A stretch of 64,000 nucleotides of DNA from Irineochytrium annulatum (GCA_027600665.1 JADGJL010000009.1:1-64000); one strand, 5' to 3'; counted from the first letter of the stretch, positions 1-8,383 are shown. The notes: generated by a model not told the origin, from the letters alone. Program-made: numbers and translations.

Positions 1-26
1 ACATATAATAATATAATTTACAAATA

Positions 27-56
27 TTGTTGTTAAACACACTGACATATTATACA
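27..56 (+). promoter_or_regulatory. possible sigma-A promoter for the first secreted protein
   Basis: TTGTTG at 27-32 and TATACA at 51-56 are separated by 18 bases. The pair lies about 40 bases upstream of the first coding region. The -10 box is good and the -35 box is partial, so this is a tentative call in an AT-rich stretch. Confidence 0.35.
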
Positions 57-97
57 ATGAAATTGTAGTTGAAAATTCTATTAAGGAGATGATCATT

Positions 98-406
98 TTG
101 AGACTTAGTAAAGTTCTTATGTTGACTGCATGTTCCTTTATTTTGACCACTTCCATTTCAAGTGGAGGCGTGTCTGCGGCAAATGTTCAACCGATTACCA
201 GTACAAGTGTATCAGACGTAGTATCTCCTATGCTTGAAAGTAAAACTTTTTCTGTAGTGCATTATTATCCTGTAGGTTTTGGAGTACCAAAATATCTTAC
301 GGACTATAAAACGCCAGACGGTTATGTAGGCACCTTGGTGTTGGTTAGTTATCATACGGTGGATGGAATTGTTGCTGCAAGATTCGAAGGGACCGTTTAC
401 AGATAA
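98..406 (+). CDS. small secreted protein of unknown function
   Basis: A 102-residue protein with a typical export signal: one Lys/Arg near the N-terminus, a hydrophobic core (VLMLTACSFILTT) and a likely signal peptidase I site after VSA near residue 27. The start is taken as TTG at 98, because the AAGGAG at 83-88 would overlap the ATG at 89 but sits 9 bases before the TTG. The mature part (about 75 residues) has no motif I recognise; it contains several aromatic and Gly residues and no cysteines. It faces the next gene convergently and they share a terminator. Secretion is well supported; function is unknown. Confidence 0.6.
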   Translation: MRLSKVLMLTACSFILTTSISSGGVSAANVQPITSTSVSDVVSPMLESKTFSVVHYYPVGFGVPKYLTDYKTPDGYVGTLVLVSYHTVDGIVAARFEGTVYR

Positions 407-469
407 TCAGAAATGGTAGATTAAACTTCGTTTTAAGATTCCTATAACAACGCTTTTGTAAAAATTTCA

Positions 470-514
470 AAAGTAGCAGTTCTCAAGATTGAATAATCTT
501 GGAACTGCTACTTT
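470..514. terminator. bidirectional terminator between convergent secreted-protein genes
   Basis: A near-perfect inverted repeat (arms 470-490 and 495-514, one mismatch) has A- and T-rich flanks on both sides. It lies between the convergent genes 98-406 and 547-1608 and can serve both. Confidence 0.7.
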
Positions 515-546
515 CATTTAGAGCATCTTTTTCAGTTTAATAGATA

Positions 547-1608
547 CTACAGTTGTATGCTGACGGTTTCTTCACCAGGGCTTACATAATTGACACTTAC
601 TTTATCGGATGGCACAGAGTGATATCCTCCGGTTTGTCCACTGCCCCAACTGCTATATATCAGATTGCTACCAGAATAGTAGCCTACAGTGATATCATGC
701 CAGCGCACATTTTTAATCGATGAACCTGTGTTCATGTTCTCGGGTTTTTGACCGATAGTGGTCATTCGTTTTACTCTCATCCCTATACCGCTTTTATCCC
801 AGCCACTTACCCCGCTTCTTACAATCGTTGTTGTCAATTGTTCGCCAGTCGTTGTGATTCCTGATACTGCCAACGTACATTCATTGGGATTGGTCACATA
901 AAATTTCATATAAATGTCCTGATTTGAACGATAGCGAGTAGTACTGGGAACCATCGCTCCATTTGCTAGCGTCGTGGGGGACCAATTATCAAAGGCTGTG
1001 CTGTATTGTAAACCGGCATCGATCCCATTTCCGTTAGATCCCCAACCTCCCAGATATACATAAGGAACATCCGTTGAAACATTTCCTTTTACGTATGGGG
1101 CACCTGGGATGGTAACATAAGTACTTAACCAGTTGTATCCATTATTTGAGAAAACTCTTCGATAAGGACCGGAACCTCCGCTTGAATTAGGTACTTCGGC
1201 AGCGGGCGAAATTTGGGTATCATCTTTAATAGCAGATGCTGAAAAATCATTCGTGGATACTCCGGGACCAACAAGTTCTTTTCCGGATGCACTTTGATAG
1301 ACATTGTTCTCAACCAGATCATATACTTCTGTCGTTTCTTTGAGTTCCATCTTGTTAGAGTAAATAGCACCATCTTCTGCGACATAGATGACATTTTCTC
1401 GATCTTCTTCGTCGAGCCGGGCCATCACGTCAGCAATCACTTCTCGCTCATTTCCTGTGATTGATGAATCGATGTTGACTTCGATCCTTTTTATAAGCTC
1501 GTTGTTCATGGTGATCGTGTCCATATTACCATCTGCGAATACAAGATTGAATGGAGTTAATAACAAAGCTAAGGATAATAATGAAGTTAGCGATTTTCTT
1601 ATCTTCAA
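547..1608 (-). CDS. secreted protein, possibly YrpD-like
   Basis: A 353-residue exported protein. The start is chosen as TTG at 1608: the GAGGGAG sequence lies about 8 bases upstream of it, while an upstream ATG at 1656 has no ribosome site. The N-terminus is a clear signal peptide (KIRKSLTSLLSLALLL, cleavage near VFA-DG). Residues about 20-110 are acidic and charged. The C-terminal half (from about residue 125) is rich in Gly, Ser, Tyr and Trp and looks like a beta-sandwich, including DVPYVYLGGWGSNGNGIDAG. That segment resembles the secreted YrpD family as I remember it, but I could not confirm this. It ends at a terminator shared with the convergent gene. No catalytic motif is visible. Confidence 0.6.
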   Translation of the reverse strand: MKIRKSLTSLLSLALLLTPFNLVFADGNMDTITMNNELIKRIEVNIDSSITGNEREVIADVMARLDEEDRENVIYVAEDGAIYSNKMELKETTEVYDLVENNVYQSASGKELVGPGVSTNDFSASAIKDDTQISPAAEVPNSSGGSGPYRRVFSNNGYNWLSTYVTIPGAPYVKGNVSTDVPYVYLGGWGSNGNGIDAGLQYSTAFDNWSPTTLANGAMVPSTTRYRSNQDIYMKFYVTNPNECTLAVSGITTTGEQLTTTIVRSGVSGWDKSGIGMRVKRMTTIGQKPENMNTGSSIKNVRWHDITVGYYSGSNLIYSSWGSGQTGGYHSVPSDKVSVNYVSPGEETVSIQL

Positions 1609-1685
1609 ACTCAAAACTCCCTCTCTCAAATGGAATGTGTGTAGAATAATTACCAATGAATTTTGACTACGTTTAATGCAGCAAC

Positions 1686-1721
1686 TCAGGATAATGGTAG
1701 ATATAGATCGTGCTTGAACAT
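1686..1721 (-). CDS. possible 11-codon leader peptide
   Basis: ATG at 1721 follows AAAAGGAG with six bases between, an excellent ribosome site, and opens an 11-residue frame (MFKHDLYLPLS) ended by TGA at 1686. It lies 77 bases upstream of the start of the secreted protein at 1608. The strength of the site is seen directly; whether the peptide is made or regulates the downstream gene is inference. It could also be the decayed start of an older gene. Confidence 0.3.
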   Translation of the reverse strand: MFKHDLYLPLS

Positions 1722-1851
1722 AAACATCTCCTTTTATGGATTTTAATTACTTCTATATGATAGTTTTTATGTAATAATATGTAAGTGACTATTTTCACAG
1801 TAAAAGGTAATAAATCTCAAATGAACGTTATAGGTAAGAAAATGGAGAAAC

Positions 1852-1890
1852 AAAAAAACCATCTCTAGTAGTGGTACCAGAGATGGTTTT
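1852..1890 (-). terminator. terminator of the KASIII/ThDP operon
   Basis: AACCATCTCT (1857-1866) pairs perfectly with AGAGATGGTT (1879-1888). Read on the minus strand the stem is followed by a run of seven T. It lies 22 bases after the stop codon of the KASIII-like gene. Confidence 0.85.
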
Positions 1891-1911
1891 ATTAAATTTT
1901 GAAGTGTATAC

Positions 1912-2904
1912 CTAGTATTCAACCACCATGGCAACATTTTGCCACCCGGCTCCAACGGTCCAGAACAACACTTTGTCACCACGCTGAATCTGCCCGGTTG
2001 TAACCGCTCGATGCAATGCAATGAACGGACTGCTGGTTGATGTATATCCGAACTCATCTCCGATATAGACAGCAATATCATCACCGATGCCAACGTTCTC
2101 GGATACAGCGCGAATGTTGCTAATGGATAGCTGGGAGAAGCAGGCGGCTCTGATCTCGTCAGGTCCAATCTCGTTGCGTGCCAGCAAGGTACGAATGGAC
2201 TCTGAAGCGGCATCCACACAGATGGAATCATCAAAAGGGATAAATTTCACATGAAAGGCACCCGCATCTACACCCGTTTTGCCCAGCTTCGCCAAGCCCT
2301 CTGCAGGAAAAAGAGAATTGCCATACACACAGGTATCCGTCTGATAGATGGAATCAATGAAACCGACAGCATGTTCATCCCGCTCTATAATTACCGCCGC
2401 TGCTGCATCACCGAAATTGGCAAAGTACACGGGATCATCGGGACTGGCGTGAGGAGCTACGTAATCCGAGCCAATGATTAAAGCCCGGCGAATCCGAGGA
2501 TTGCCCAGCATCTGCCGGCTAACCTGTTCGAAAGCAGCAGTCATGCCTGCACAGTTCGCGTTACTGTCGATACAGATCGTGTGAGAAGCTCCGTTAATCA
2601 GGCGATGAATCATCAGGGAATTCGTAGGAAAGATGTATTCTGGCGTTTGGCTTGCATAAGCAATCAGATCAATATCTGCACCGGTGAGTCCGGTTTTTTC
2701 CAGTAGATTACTGGCTGCCTCGAAGGCCATGCTTAGCGAATTTTCGTCATCGTTGTCAATTTTATAACGTGTATCACGACCAAGTGCCTTTAACAATCCA
2801 CGAATATCTACACCTCTTGCATCAAAATGTTCAATATAAAAATCATTGTGCACCTTGGTTGTTGGGTGATAGATATCGATATCTACAATACGAATTCCGG
2901 CCAT
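1912..2904 (-). CDS. KASIII-like (FabH-fold) acyltransferase lacking catalytic His and Asn
   Basis: A 330-residue thiolase-fold protein of 3-oxoacyl-ACP synthase III size. The acyl-accepting cysteine is present as Cys118 in NANCAGMTAA, and the fold signatures GSDYVAP, FGDAAAAVIIE and the C-terminal GAGWQNVAMVV are visible. The residues that decarboxylate malonyl-ACP in FabH are not: the PHQAN segment reads LSISN (His to Ser), and GNTSA reads GYTST (Asn to Tyr). Known KASIII relatives lacking these residues move an acyl group without decarboxylation, so an acyltransferase role is inferred. ATG 2904 is preferred over 2910 because GAGGAGA is 7 bases upstream. It is last in an operon with a STAS-like protein (54 bases upstream), a CMD-like protein and a ThDP enzyme. 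Confidence 0.8.
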   Translation of the reverse strand: MAGIRIVDIDIYHPTTKVHNDFYIEHFDARGVDIRGLLKALGRDTRYKIDNDDENSLSMAFEAASNLLEKTGLTGADIDLIAYASQTPEYIFPTNSLMIHRLINGASHTICIDSNANCAGMTAAFEQVSRQMLGNPRIRRALIIGSDYVAPHASPDDPVYFANFGDAAAAVIIERDEHAVGFIDSIYQTDTCVYGNSLFPAEGLAKLGKTGVDAGAFHVKFIPFDDSICVDAASESIRTLLARNEIGPDEIRAACFSQLSISNIRAVSENVGIGDDIAVYIGDEFGYTSTSSPFIALHRAVTTGQIQRGDKVLFWTVGAGWQNVAMVVEY

Positions 2905-2958
2905 CTTCATTCTCCTCTTGAGCGGAAGGGTGAATTCACAGCTTGTCCGCCTGGTTTA

Positions 2959-3309
2959 TTAAGTGGTAACGGTAGATATGATTTCGAGATTGTCCAGGCC
3001 AACAGACCGACCAAGTCGGGACAATTGCATTTTTAGAATCGCGTTGTTCTCGAGGGTCAACACGACTTTTTTATATTCATCTTTTTTGAACATTTGAAGG
3101 CAGCCTTCCAAAAGAGGAACAATCTCCGGAGCAGTAACATTCAACTTTTTGCAATCGATGTTCAGGTCGAACTCCTTGGTGTTAATAGGAGCGATCGTAT
3201 CCTGATAGGCCGAGATGGAACGCAAACCGTCTTCTTGAGAGAAAGAACCCTCCAGTTCAATGTTTAACACCTTGTTCGGAACGTCAGTCTTAAGAATGAA
3301 ATTTCCCAT
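2959..3309 (-). CDS. STAS-like domain protein
   Basis: A 116-residue single-domain cytoplasmic protein with the alternating strand/helix pattern of STAS proteins: KVLNIELEGSFSQEDGLRSI at the start, a central FDLNIDCKKLNV strand, then a helix (IVPLLEGCLQMF) and KKVVLTLENNAI. I do not see a clear anti-sigma-antagonist phospho-Ser motif (DSSG/A). AAAGGAGAGAG stands a few bases before the ATG. It is followed closely by the KASIII-like gene and preceded by its own promoter-like sequence. In this context it may be a scaffold or regulator of the enzymes beside it, or a small lipid-binding protein. This is inference from fold only. Confidence 0.6.
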   Translation of the reverse strand: MGNFILKTDVPNKVLNIELEGSFSQEDGLRSISAYQDTIAPINTKEFDLNIDCKKLNVTAPEIVPLLEGCLQMFKKDEYKKVVLTLENNAILKMQLSRLGRSVGLDNLEIISTVTT

Positions 3310-3426
3310 GCTTGATCTCTCTCCTTTAAATGAGTTAAGGCTATCCTGCTAATGGATATACAGCTCCAATTGGACCCTGCTGAAAGCTTCTAAGATGAGA
3401 GCTGATTTGAAGGATAATTTAACCAT

Positions 3427-3456
3427 ATTATAAAGGTAGGAATGTAAAAAGATCAA
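3427..3456 (-). promoter_or_regulatory. internal promoter before the STAS/KASIII pair
   Basis: On the minus strand TTGATC (3456-3451) and a perfect TATAAT (3432-3427) are separated by 18 bases, in the 187-base gap between the CMD-like stop and the STAS start. This suggests the last two genes can be expressed apart from the first two. Confidence 0.5.
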
Positions 3457-3496
3457 TAAAAAAGTCGAATCATGTATAAAAATGTAGAAAAGTGAA

Positions 3497-3865
3497 TTAC
3501 TGTATTTCGTCCAAGGTAGCAAGCAAAATATTAAATGCGCTAATAATGCGCGGGGCCCCCACACATGGTGCCAGATGTAGCAATATTCCCTTGATCTGAT
3601 CCACCGTCACTCCCACACTAAGAGCCATTGTGTAGTGTACTCCCAATTGTTCATACTGCCCTTGGGTAATCAATGAAGAGATAATAGCAACTTCCTTCCA
3701 TTGATCCGTAATCGTGGTGCGCTGAAAAATATCTCCGTATGCCGTCCCCATAATAAATTCAGACAACTCGGGAAAATGTTCTTTGATGGGGGCAAGGGCT
3801 TTTGCACCGTACTCCCCAGAAAGTTTAGCAAAACGGTCGAGTCCCTGAGCTACATGTTCACTCAT
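3497..3865 (-). CDS. carboxymuconolactone decarboxylase (CMD/AhpD-fold) family protein
   Basis: A 122-residue all-helical protein with the CMD pattern: WKEVAIISSLITQGQYEQLGVHY, then GVTVDQIKGILLHLAPCVGAPR near the C-terminus. The CXXC pair of AhpD peroxidases is absent; only one Cys is in the PCVGAPR turn. It is therefore closer to gamma-carboxymuconolactone decarboxylase than to alkylhydroperoxidase. AGGAGG precedes the ATG by 9 bases, and only 12 bases separate it from the ThDP gene, so the two are co-transcribed. Family assignment is firm; no aromatic-catabolism genes are nearby, so the substrate is unknown and probably set by the neighbouring ThDP and KASIII-like enzymes. Confidence 0.8.
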   Translation of the reverse strand: MSEHVAQGLDRFAKLSGEYGAKALAPIKEHFPELSEFIMGTAYGDIFQRTTITDQWKEVAIISSLITQGQYEQLGVHYTMALSVGVTVDQIKGILLHLAPCVGAPRIISAFNILLATLDEIQ

Positions 3866-3877
3866 GATATGTTCCTC

Positions 3878-5509
3878 CTAATTCAAAGTTACGGTGCGGT
3901 GAGCCGTGGGTGGAATTTCATCCCGATCGGTCAAAAGTTCTATAACAGTTACCCGATTCAACGTCTGGGCTGTGTTCAGTGCAGATGAGAACTCAGCAAG
4001 GGTCTCTGCTCGAAACGCAACCGCACCGAGAGATTCGGCAAATTTGGCTGCATCCATAGGCACTTCATATACTGTGCCATCAATTCTGCCCGTTGTTTTT
4101 TCCATTCCTTTGAGTGCCATGTCCAGCTGTTTGTTATTAACAACAATGAAAATGACATTCAGATTGTTGCATACCGCGGTATTGATCTCCGTCCCCAGCA
4201 TCATGAAACATCCGTCCCCGGTGATGCATACGACGGTCTCTGTGGGTGAAGCGGCCTTTGCGCCTATCGCCATACCAATGGCGTTACCCATGCATGCAAA
4301 GTATGCGTCAAACACAAAGCTGCCTGGTTTCTTGACTTTATATCGCTGGACCGCATGAAATCCATGGCTGCCATCATCGACAAACAGTGTATGATCGTAC
4401 GGCAGCAGATCGCTCATCCCGTCCAGCACAGAAGCCAGAGACAGTTGGGGGAGATCTGGTAAAGGGATAGTGTAATCCATGGGTGGCGTAGTTCTCACAG
4501 GAGTAGGGAGGTCTTCTAGTGTACCCAGTAAATATTGCAAATTGTCCTTCAAATCACCGGTGATATGTAAGGTTTGAGCGCTCAGAATCTTGCCTACAAA
4601 TGTAGGATCAGCGTCAAATTGTATGAGGTGTGCCGGGTGGTTATCAGGCTTCAGATTGCAGATGGTCATGTCACTCAGACGTGAACCAAGTACGATATAA
4701 AGGTCACTTTGGTTCAGCATGTCGTCTGCATGTGGGAAACCACCGACACCACAAGGTCCATGGTACAGGGGATGGTCCCACGCAATCGCTCCTTTTCCAC
4801 CAGGAGTAGTAATAACGGGAATGTTGAACGATTCTGCCAGATGAAGCAATTCATCATGGGCTCTGGCGCGACTTACACCTTTACCAGCAATAATTAAGGG
4901 ACGGTCAGATTGTTGAATGAGAGGAAGAATACGATTCAGATTAGATACACTAAGCAGAGGTTCCGGTTCGGGAATGACAATCCGGCATTGAGGTAACAGC
5001 TCGGTCTGTACGTCAAAAGGAAGGCAGAGATGAACAGGGCCTTTATTAGGGCCGAGTGCAATGGAAAGGGCATGATTCAGCAGTGTGCCGAAGTGATCAC
5101 CACGCTCAACCAGTTTGCTGAAAAGTGTAGCAGGTTTGAACATCTCGGCCAGATCAGCTAAATAGGAAGAGGAGTCCTGACACTGGGGGAGTCCCAGTTC
5201 CTGAATGGATTGATGACCCGTAATAAACAGTACGGGCAAATTGTTGGCCTTTGCATGGGCTGCAGCAGTAATCAGATTGGTTCCGCCTGGACCGGATGTG
5301 GCAAAGGCAACCCCGAGTTTACCCGTCTGTAATGCATAACCGGATGCGGCAAAACCTGAGCTGGATTCATGACGGCCTGGAATGAATTCTAATCCGTAAT
5401 CCACCATCTTCAGGACAGCAGGACAGATGGACTTACCAATAATACCAAAGACATGAGTAACGCCTAGATTACGCAGAGTTTCTGCCAAATAGTCCGCAAC
5501 TGTTCTCAC
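3878..5509 (-). CDS. ThDP-dependent enzyme of the acetolactate synthase/benzoylformate decarboxylase superfamily
   Basis: A 543-residue enzyme with all three ThDP-enzyme domains. The catalytic Glu48 is in GRHESSSGFAASG, followed by a GPGGTN turn. The central domain has PLIIAGKGVSRA. The ThDP/Mg motif begins at Gly431-Asp432-Gly433 (GDGCFMMLGTEINT) and ends in VVNN. It resembles IlvB but has no ilvN small subunit or ilvC nearby, so ordinary branched-chain synthesis is unlikely. Such enzymes decarboxylate 2-oxo acids and can form acyloins. GTG 5509 is chosen because GAGGTG lies 6 bases before it; GTG 5518 would overlap that site. It is the first gene of a four-gene operon with CMD-like, STAS-like and KASIII-like proteins. 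Confidence 0.85.
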   Translation of the reverse strand: MRTVADYLAETLRNLGVTHVFGIIGKSICPAVLKMVDYGLEFIPGRHESSSGFAASGYALQTGKLGVAFATSGPGGTNLITAAAHAKANNLPVLFITGHQSIQELGLPQCQDSSSYLADLAEMFKPATLFSKLVERGDHFGTLLNHALSIALGPNKGPVHLCLPFDVQTELLPQCRIVIPEPEPLLSVSNLNRILPLIQQSDRPLIIAGKGVSRARAHDELLHLAESFNIPVITTPGGKGAIAWDHPLYHGPCGVGGFPHADDMLNQSDLYIVLGSRLSDMTICNLKPDNHPAHLIQFDADPTFVGKILSAQTLHITGDLKDNLQYLLGTLEDLPTPVRTTPPMDYTIPLPDLPQLSLASVLDGMSDLLPYDHTLFVDDGSHGFHAVQRYKVKKPGSFVFDAYFACMGNAIGMAIGAKAASPTETVVCITGDGCFMMLGTEINTAVCNNLNVIFIVVNNKQLDMALKGMEKTTGRIDGTVYEVPMDAAKFAESLGAVAFRAETLAEFSSALNTAQTLNRVTVIELLTDRDEIPPTAHRTVTLN

Positions 5510-5921
5510 GCGGGACACCTCGCTTCATGAAATAGGTTAATAGAACCATACGCATATTCCATTTGTTGAATGCAAGTCAATGTCTAAGGTTGTAAGAGGA
5601 AATATTCATTGTTATTAGGAAGAGTATCTTTTTTTGTGGTTTTTTGTCAACTTGTTTTTATGAGTCTAAATTCCTGATTCTTAAGTTGGTAACGCTTTAA
5701 GTGTTGCTGGATAAAGTAAAATTAACTGGTTATATATCCCTGCAACGAATTACCCAATCTATGTTTAGTTACAAATAATGTAAAAAGATGACTAACCATG
5801 ATGAATTTCAGGTACAACCAGCGACTTGTAAGCTAGCGTTTTATTTCTTTTTCGTATCAACGCATCGCATTCGCAATTCTTTGCTTTCTGCTATACTGGA
5901 AAGGAATTTGGAGGGGATAAA
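5510..5921. other. intergenic region between divergent ThDP operon and oxidoreductase
   Basis: About 410 AT-rich bases with no credible gene. It must hold the start signals of both divergent units. The rightward promoter is clear (listed separately). Leftward, TTGACT with TATGCG at 18 bases around 5550-5580 is only a weak candidate. Confidence 0.6.
5870..5897 (+). promoter_or_regulatory. promoter of the Gfo/Idh/MocA gene
   Basis: TTCGCA (5870-5875) and TATACT (5892-5897) with 16 bases between, 24 bases upstream of the start codon. Confidence 0.55.
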
Positions 5922-6890
5922 ATGGCAGTCATCAAGATGGCTCTGATTGGTCTGGGTAAAATGGGATTACATATGGTTCATCTAATCGAGAATACGAAGA
6001 TGGATACCACGATTGAAATTGTTGCGGTATGTGATGCGAATGAGGAAGGTCTGGCGTCTTTTGCAGCTTCTCATCCCGAGGTTCGAACGTATACGGATTA
6101 CAAGCAATTGATAAATGAACATCAGATTGACCTGTTGTATATTGCAGTTCCACCGAAATTTCATTATCCGGTTGTCATGGAAGCACTGGAGCGAAAAATT
6201 CATGTGTTCTGTGAGAAACCGCTTGCCAATAGTGTGGAAGAAGCCAAAGTGATGTTAGATGCAGCGGAGCTAGCAGGCGTTATTCATGCCATCCATTTCT
6301 CAATGCCGCATGAACCTTCCGTGCTGAAGTTGCAAGAGATGATCGAGCAGCGCACGGTAGGGGCGATTCGCAAAATAGATCTCATTCTTCAATTCCCGCA
6401 GTGGCCACGATCATGGCAACAGAATGCATGGATTACGAGCCGGGAACAGGGTGGATTTATTCTTGAAGTGGGGATTCACTGGATTCATATGATTCAAAAG
6501 GTGTTCGGAGCCATCCGGGTAGTGAGTACTCAGGTTCAATATCCTGAGAATGGAGAATGTGAACTTGAAGTGCAGGCTGCACTGGAACTGGAAGATGGGA
6601 CTCGAATTCAGCTAAACGGCATGTCTCAATTTGCGGGAGAAGAACGAGTATCCATGGTGGTGTATGGTACGAAGGGCACGATTGCCTTGGAAAATTGGGA
6701 AGATTTGAAGACGGGCATAGTGGGCCAGCCACTTTCTCCAGTGGAAGTGCTTGAATCCGCGAGTGAATTGCCTGTACTTAAACATGTCATTGCCCGTATA
6801 CAAGGACAACTAGCCAAGATATATGATTTTAACGATGGGTATCAGGCGCAGTTGGTACTTGAGGCGTTACGGAACACGGAAATAAAGTGA
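5922..6890 (+). CDS. Gfo/Idh/MocA family NAD(P)-dependent oxidoreductase
   Basis: A 322-residue protein of usual family length. The N-terminal Rossmann domain has the nucleotide loop GLGKMG (residues 10-15). The family EKP motif is at residues 98-100 (CEKPLANS), whose Lys helps bind cofactor and substrate. The GGFILEVGIHWIHM segment near residue 180 carries the His expected in the active site of the C-terminal domain. GGAGGGG stands before the ATG. Members oxidise or reduce sugars, inositols or related polyols; the substrate cannot be read from the sequence. It is transcribed alone, divergently from the ThDP operon. Confidence 0.85.
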   Translation: MAVIKMALIGLGKMGLHMVHLIENTKMDTTIEIVAVCDANEEGLASFAASHPEVRTYTDYKQLINEHQIDLLYIAVPPKFHYPVVMEALERKIHVFCEKPLANSVEEAKVMLDAAELAGVIHAIHFSMPHEPSVLKLQEMIEQRTVGAIRKIDLILQFPQWPRSWQQNAWITSREQGGFILEVGIHWIHMIQKVFGAIRVVSTQVQYPENGECELEVQAALELEDGTRIQLNGMSQFAGEERVSMVVYGTKGTIALENWEDLKTGIVGQPLSPVEVLESASELPVLKHVIARIQGQLAKIYDFNDGYQAQLVLEALRNTEIK

Positions 6891-6983
6891 CAAAATTTAA
6901 TATTATTTGGAATTAAGTCTAATTCAAATGTTTAATTTTTCTTCGTTTGTGGTAATCAAGATATACTACAAAGGAGGTATATT

Positions 6984-7883
6984 ATGGTAAAAGGTAAAAA
7001 ACTAATAATATCTTTATGTTTATTTTTATGTGCCCCCACTCAGATTTTTGCAGATCAAGACAATCGGAGTGAAAAGGAAAAACATATTGTGCAAAGTTAC
7101 GGGATTTCAACTGAATTTGCTAGTGATTTAACTGACAATGATTTGGAAAAACTTCTGGCAAAGGAACCAAGAATGAAATCTAATAAAGACGAATATTTTA
7201 AACTAGTACACCTGATAAATGAAGATAATCAAATGATGAGGTCTTTTAGCGAGGACAATACTAATACAGTAGTCACCAAAGTGACTAGAGAAGAAGCTTT
7301 AAATGAAATAGCTAAAGAAATGCAAAATGAAATTTCAATACAGAGTGTTGGGGACAGTAAAACTACAACAACATCGTGGCTAAGACTTGAAACAAATATG
7401 ACTTATTACAATACTAATGGTCAGGTTTCGGTTAGATTCCAATGGCTTAAAAATGCTTATTACAATAAAGAGGATATTTTGGCCATTGGCCTTAGTAACA
7501 ATGTAGCACCTCTAAATAATACAGCTAGTTTCGTTCATAAAACCGATACTTATAATCCACTGAATATGGATTGGCGTGAGTATACAGAGAATAATGCAAC
7601 ATTACGTTACCATCCTGGCGGCGTCACTGCTCAGTTTAATTTGTTTTCACCTGCAATGAATTACAGGGATGAAAGAGGGTATCTTAGTTTTACTGTAAAA
7701 CCTAGGGAAAGTGGTAAATGGACCTTAAACTCATTTTATGATACTTTAGGATACTATAGGCACCAAGAGAAAGTTTTCTCAATTTCGCCTAGTGTCTCTA
7801 TTCCAATAGGAGGTTCTTTGTCTTTAAATCAACAAGATAAGTTTTCAGAAGTGGATAGTTTCGCTCAACTACAATATAAATAA
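6984..7883 (+). CDS. secreted protein of unknown function, AT-rich
   Basis: A 299-residue protein with a signal peptide (KGKKLIISLCLFLCAPTQIFA, likely cut after FADQ or just before it). The first 100 mature residues are charged and helical. The rest (residues 120-299) is rich in Tyr, Asn, Thr and Ser and looks like a beta-sandwich, with no catalytic motif that I recognise. A full AAAGGAGG lies just before the ATG. Codon use is visibly more AT-rich (AAT, AAA, ATA, TTA) than the flanking genes, a sign of recent acquisition. A short membrane-anchored protein follows 24 bases later, probably in one transcript, so they may act together at the cell surface. Confidence 0.6.
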   Translation: MVKGKKLIISLCLFLCAPTQIFADQDNRSEKEKHIVQSYGISTEFASDLTDNDLEKLLAKEPRMKSNKDEYFKLVHLINEDNQMMRSFSEDNTNTVVTKVTREEALNEIAKEMQNEISIQSVGDSKTTTTSWLRLETNMTYYNTNGQVSVRFQWLKNAYYNKEDILAIGLSNNVAPLNNTASFVHKTDTYNPLNMDWREYTENNATLRYHPGGVTAQFNLFSPAMNYRDERGYLSFTVKPRESGKWTLNSFYDTLGYYRHQEKVFSISPSVSIPIGGSLSLNQQDKFSEVDSFAQLQYK

Positions 7884-7907
7884 TATACTTTCAAGGGAGT
7901 GAAGCAG

Positions 7908-8357
7908 ATGGGGGCAAAAAAATGGCCTTTCTATATCATCATCCTACTCATTCTCTCAAATTTGGCTGTAGCCTATATGCTCTGGAATTCGAACACTCAG
8001 TATGATCGACTTCAGGACAAAATGAATCAATCTTTCACAACGTATGCGGAGAATATTCAGGATCAATTGCGAAAAAATGCTGAACGGGGTTTGGAGGAGG
8101 AGATCTACCAGTATCAAGCGGCAGCTTCCAAATTAAATGCAGTAGCTACAGGAACAACTTATTACCATGAGCAGCCATTAATAAGTAATGTTTCTATGAA
8201 TCTTGAACGATTTTTTAGAGATTACCCACGCTACCAACATAAGTTGACCGTGTCAGAGGTTGAAACTTTACAGGCGTTGTTGGCGGAGTGGATTACGAAG
8301 CCGGCAGATACAGGCACGAATAACAAGCTTAATGATTTTCTTGTTCTGCAAAAATAA
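7908..8357 (+). CDS. membrane-anchored protein of unknown function
   Basis: A 149-residue protein with one N-terminal transmembrane segment (WPFYIIILLILSNLAVAYML) and an external or coiled-coil-prone part (QYDRLQDKMNQSFTTYAENI). ATG 7908 is preferred over an upstream GTG at 7899, which overlaps the AAGGGAG ribosome site; the ATG is 8 bases past it. It follows the AT-rich secreted gene closely and is followed by its own terminator. No family recognised. Confidence 0.6.
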   Translation: MGAKKWPFYIIILLILSNLAVAYMLWNSNTQYDRLQDKMNQSFTTYAENIQDQLRKNAERGLEEEIYQYQAAASKLNAVATGTTYYHEQPLISNVSMNLERFFRDYPRYQHKLTVSEVETLQALLAEWITKPADTGTNNKLNDFLVLQK

Positions 8358-8383
8358 AAAATAACCAGTAGTCTCGTACAAAT

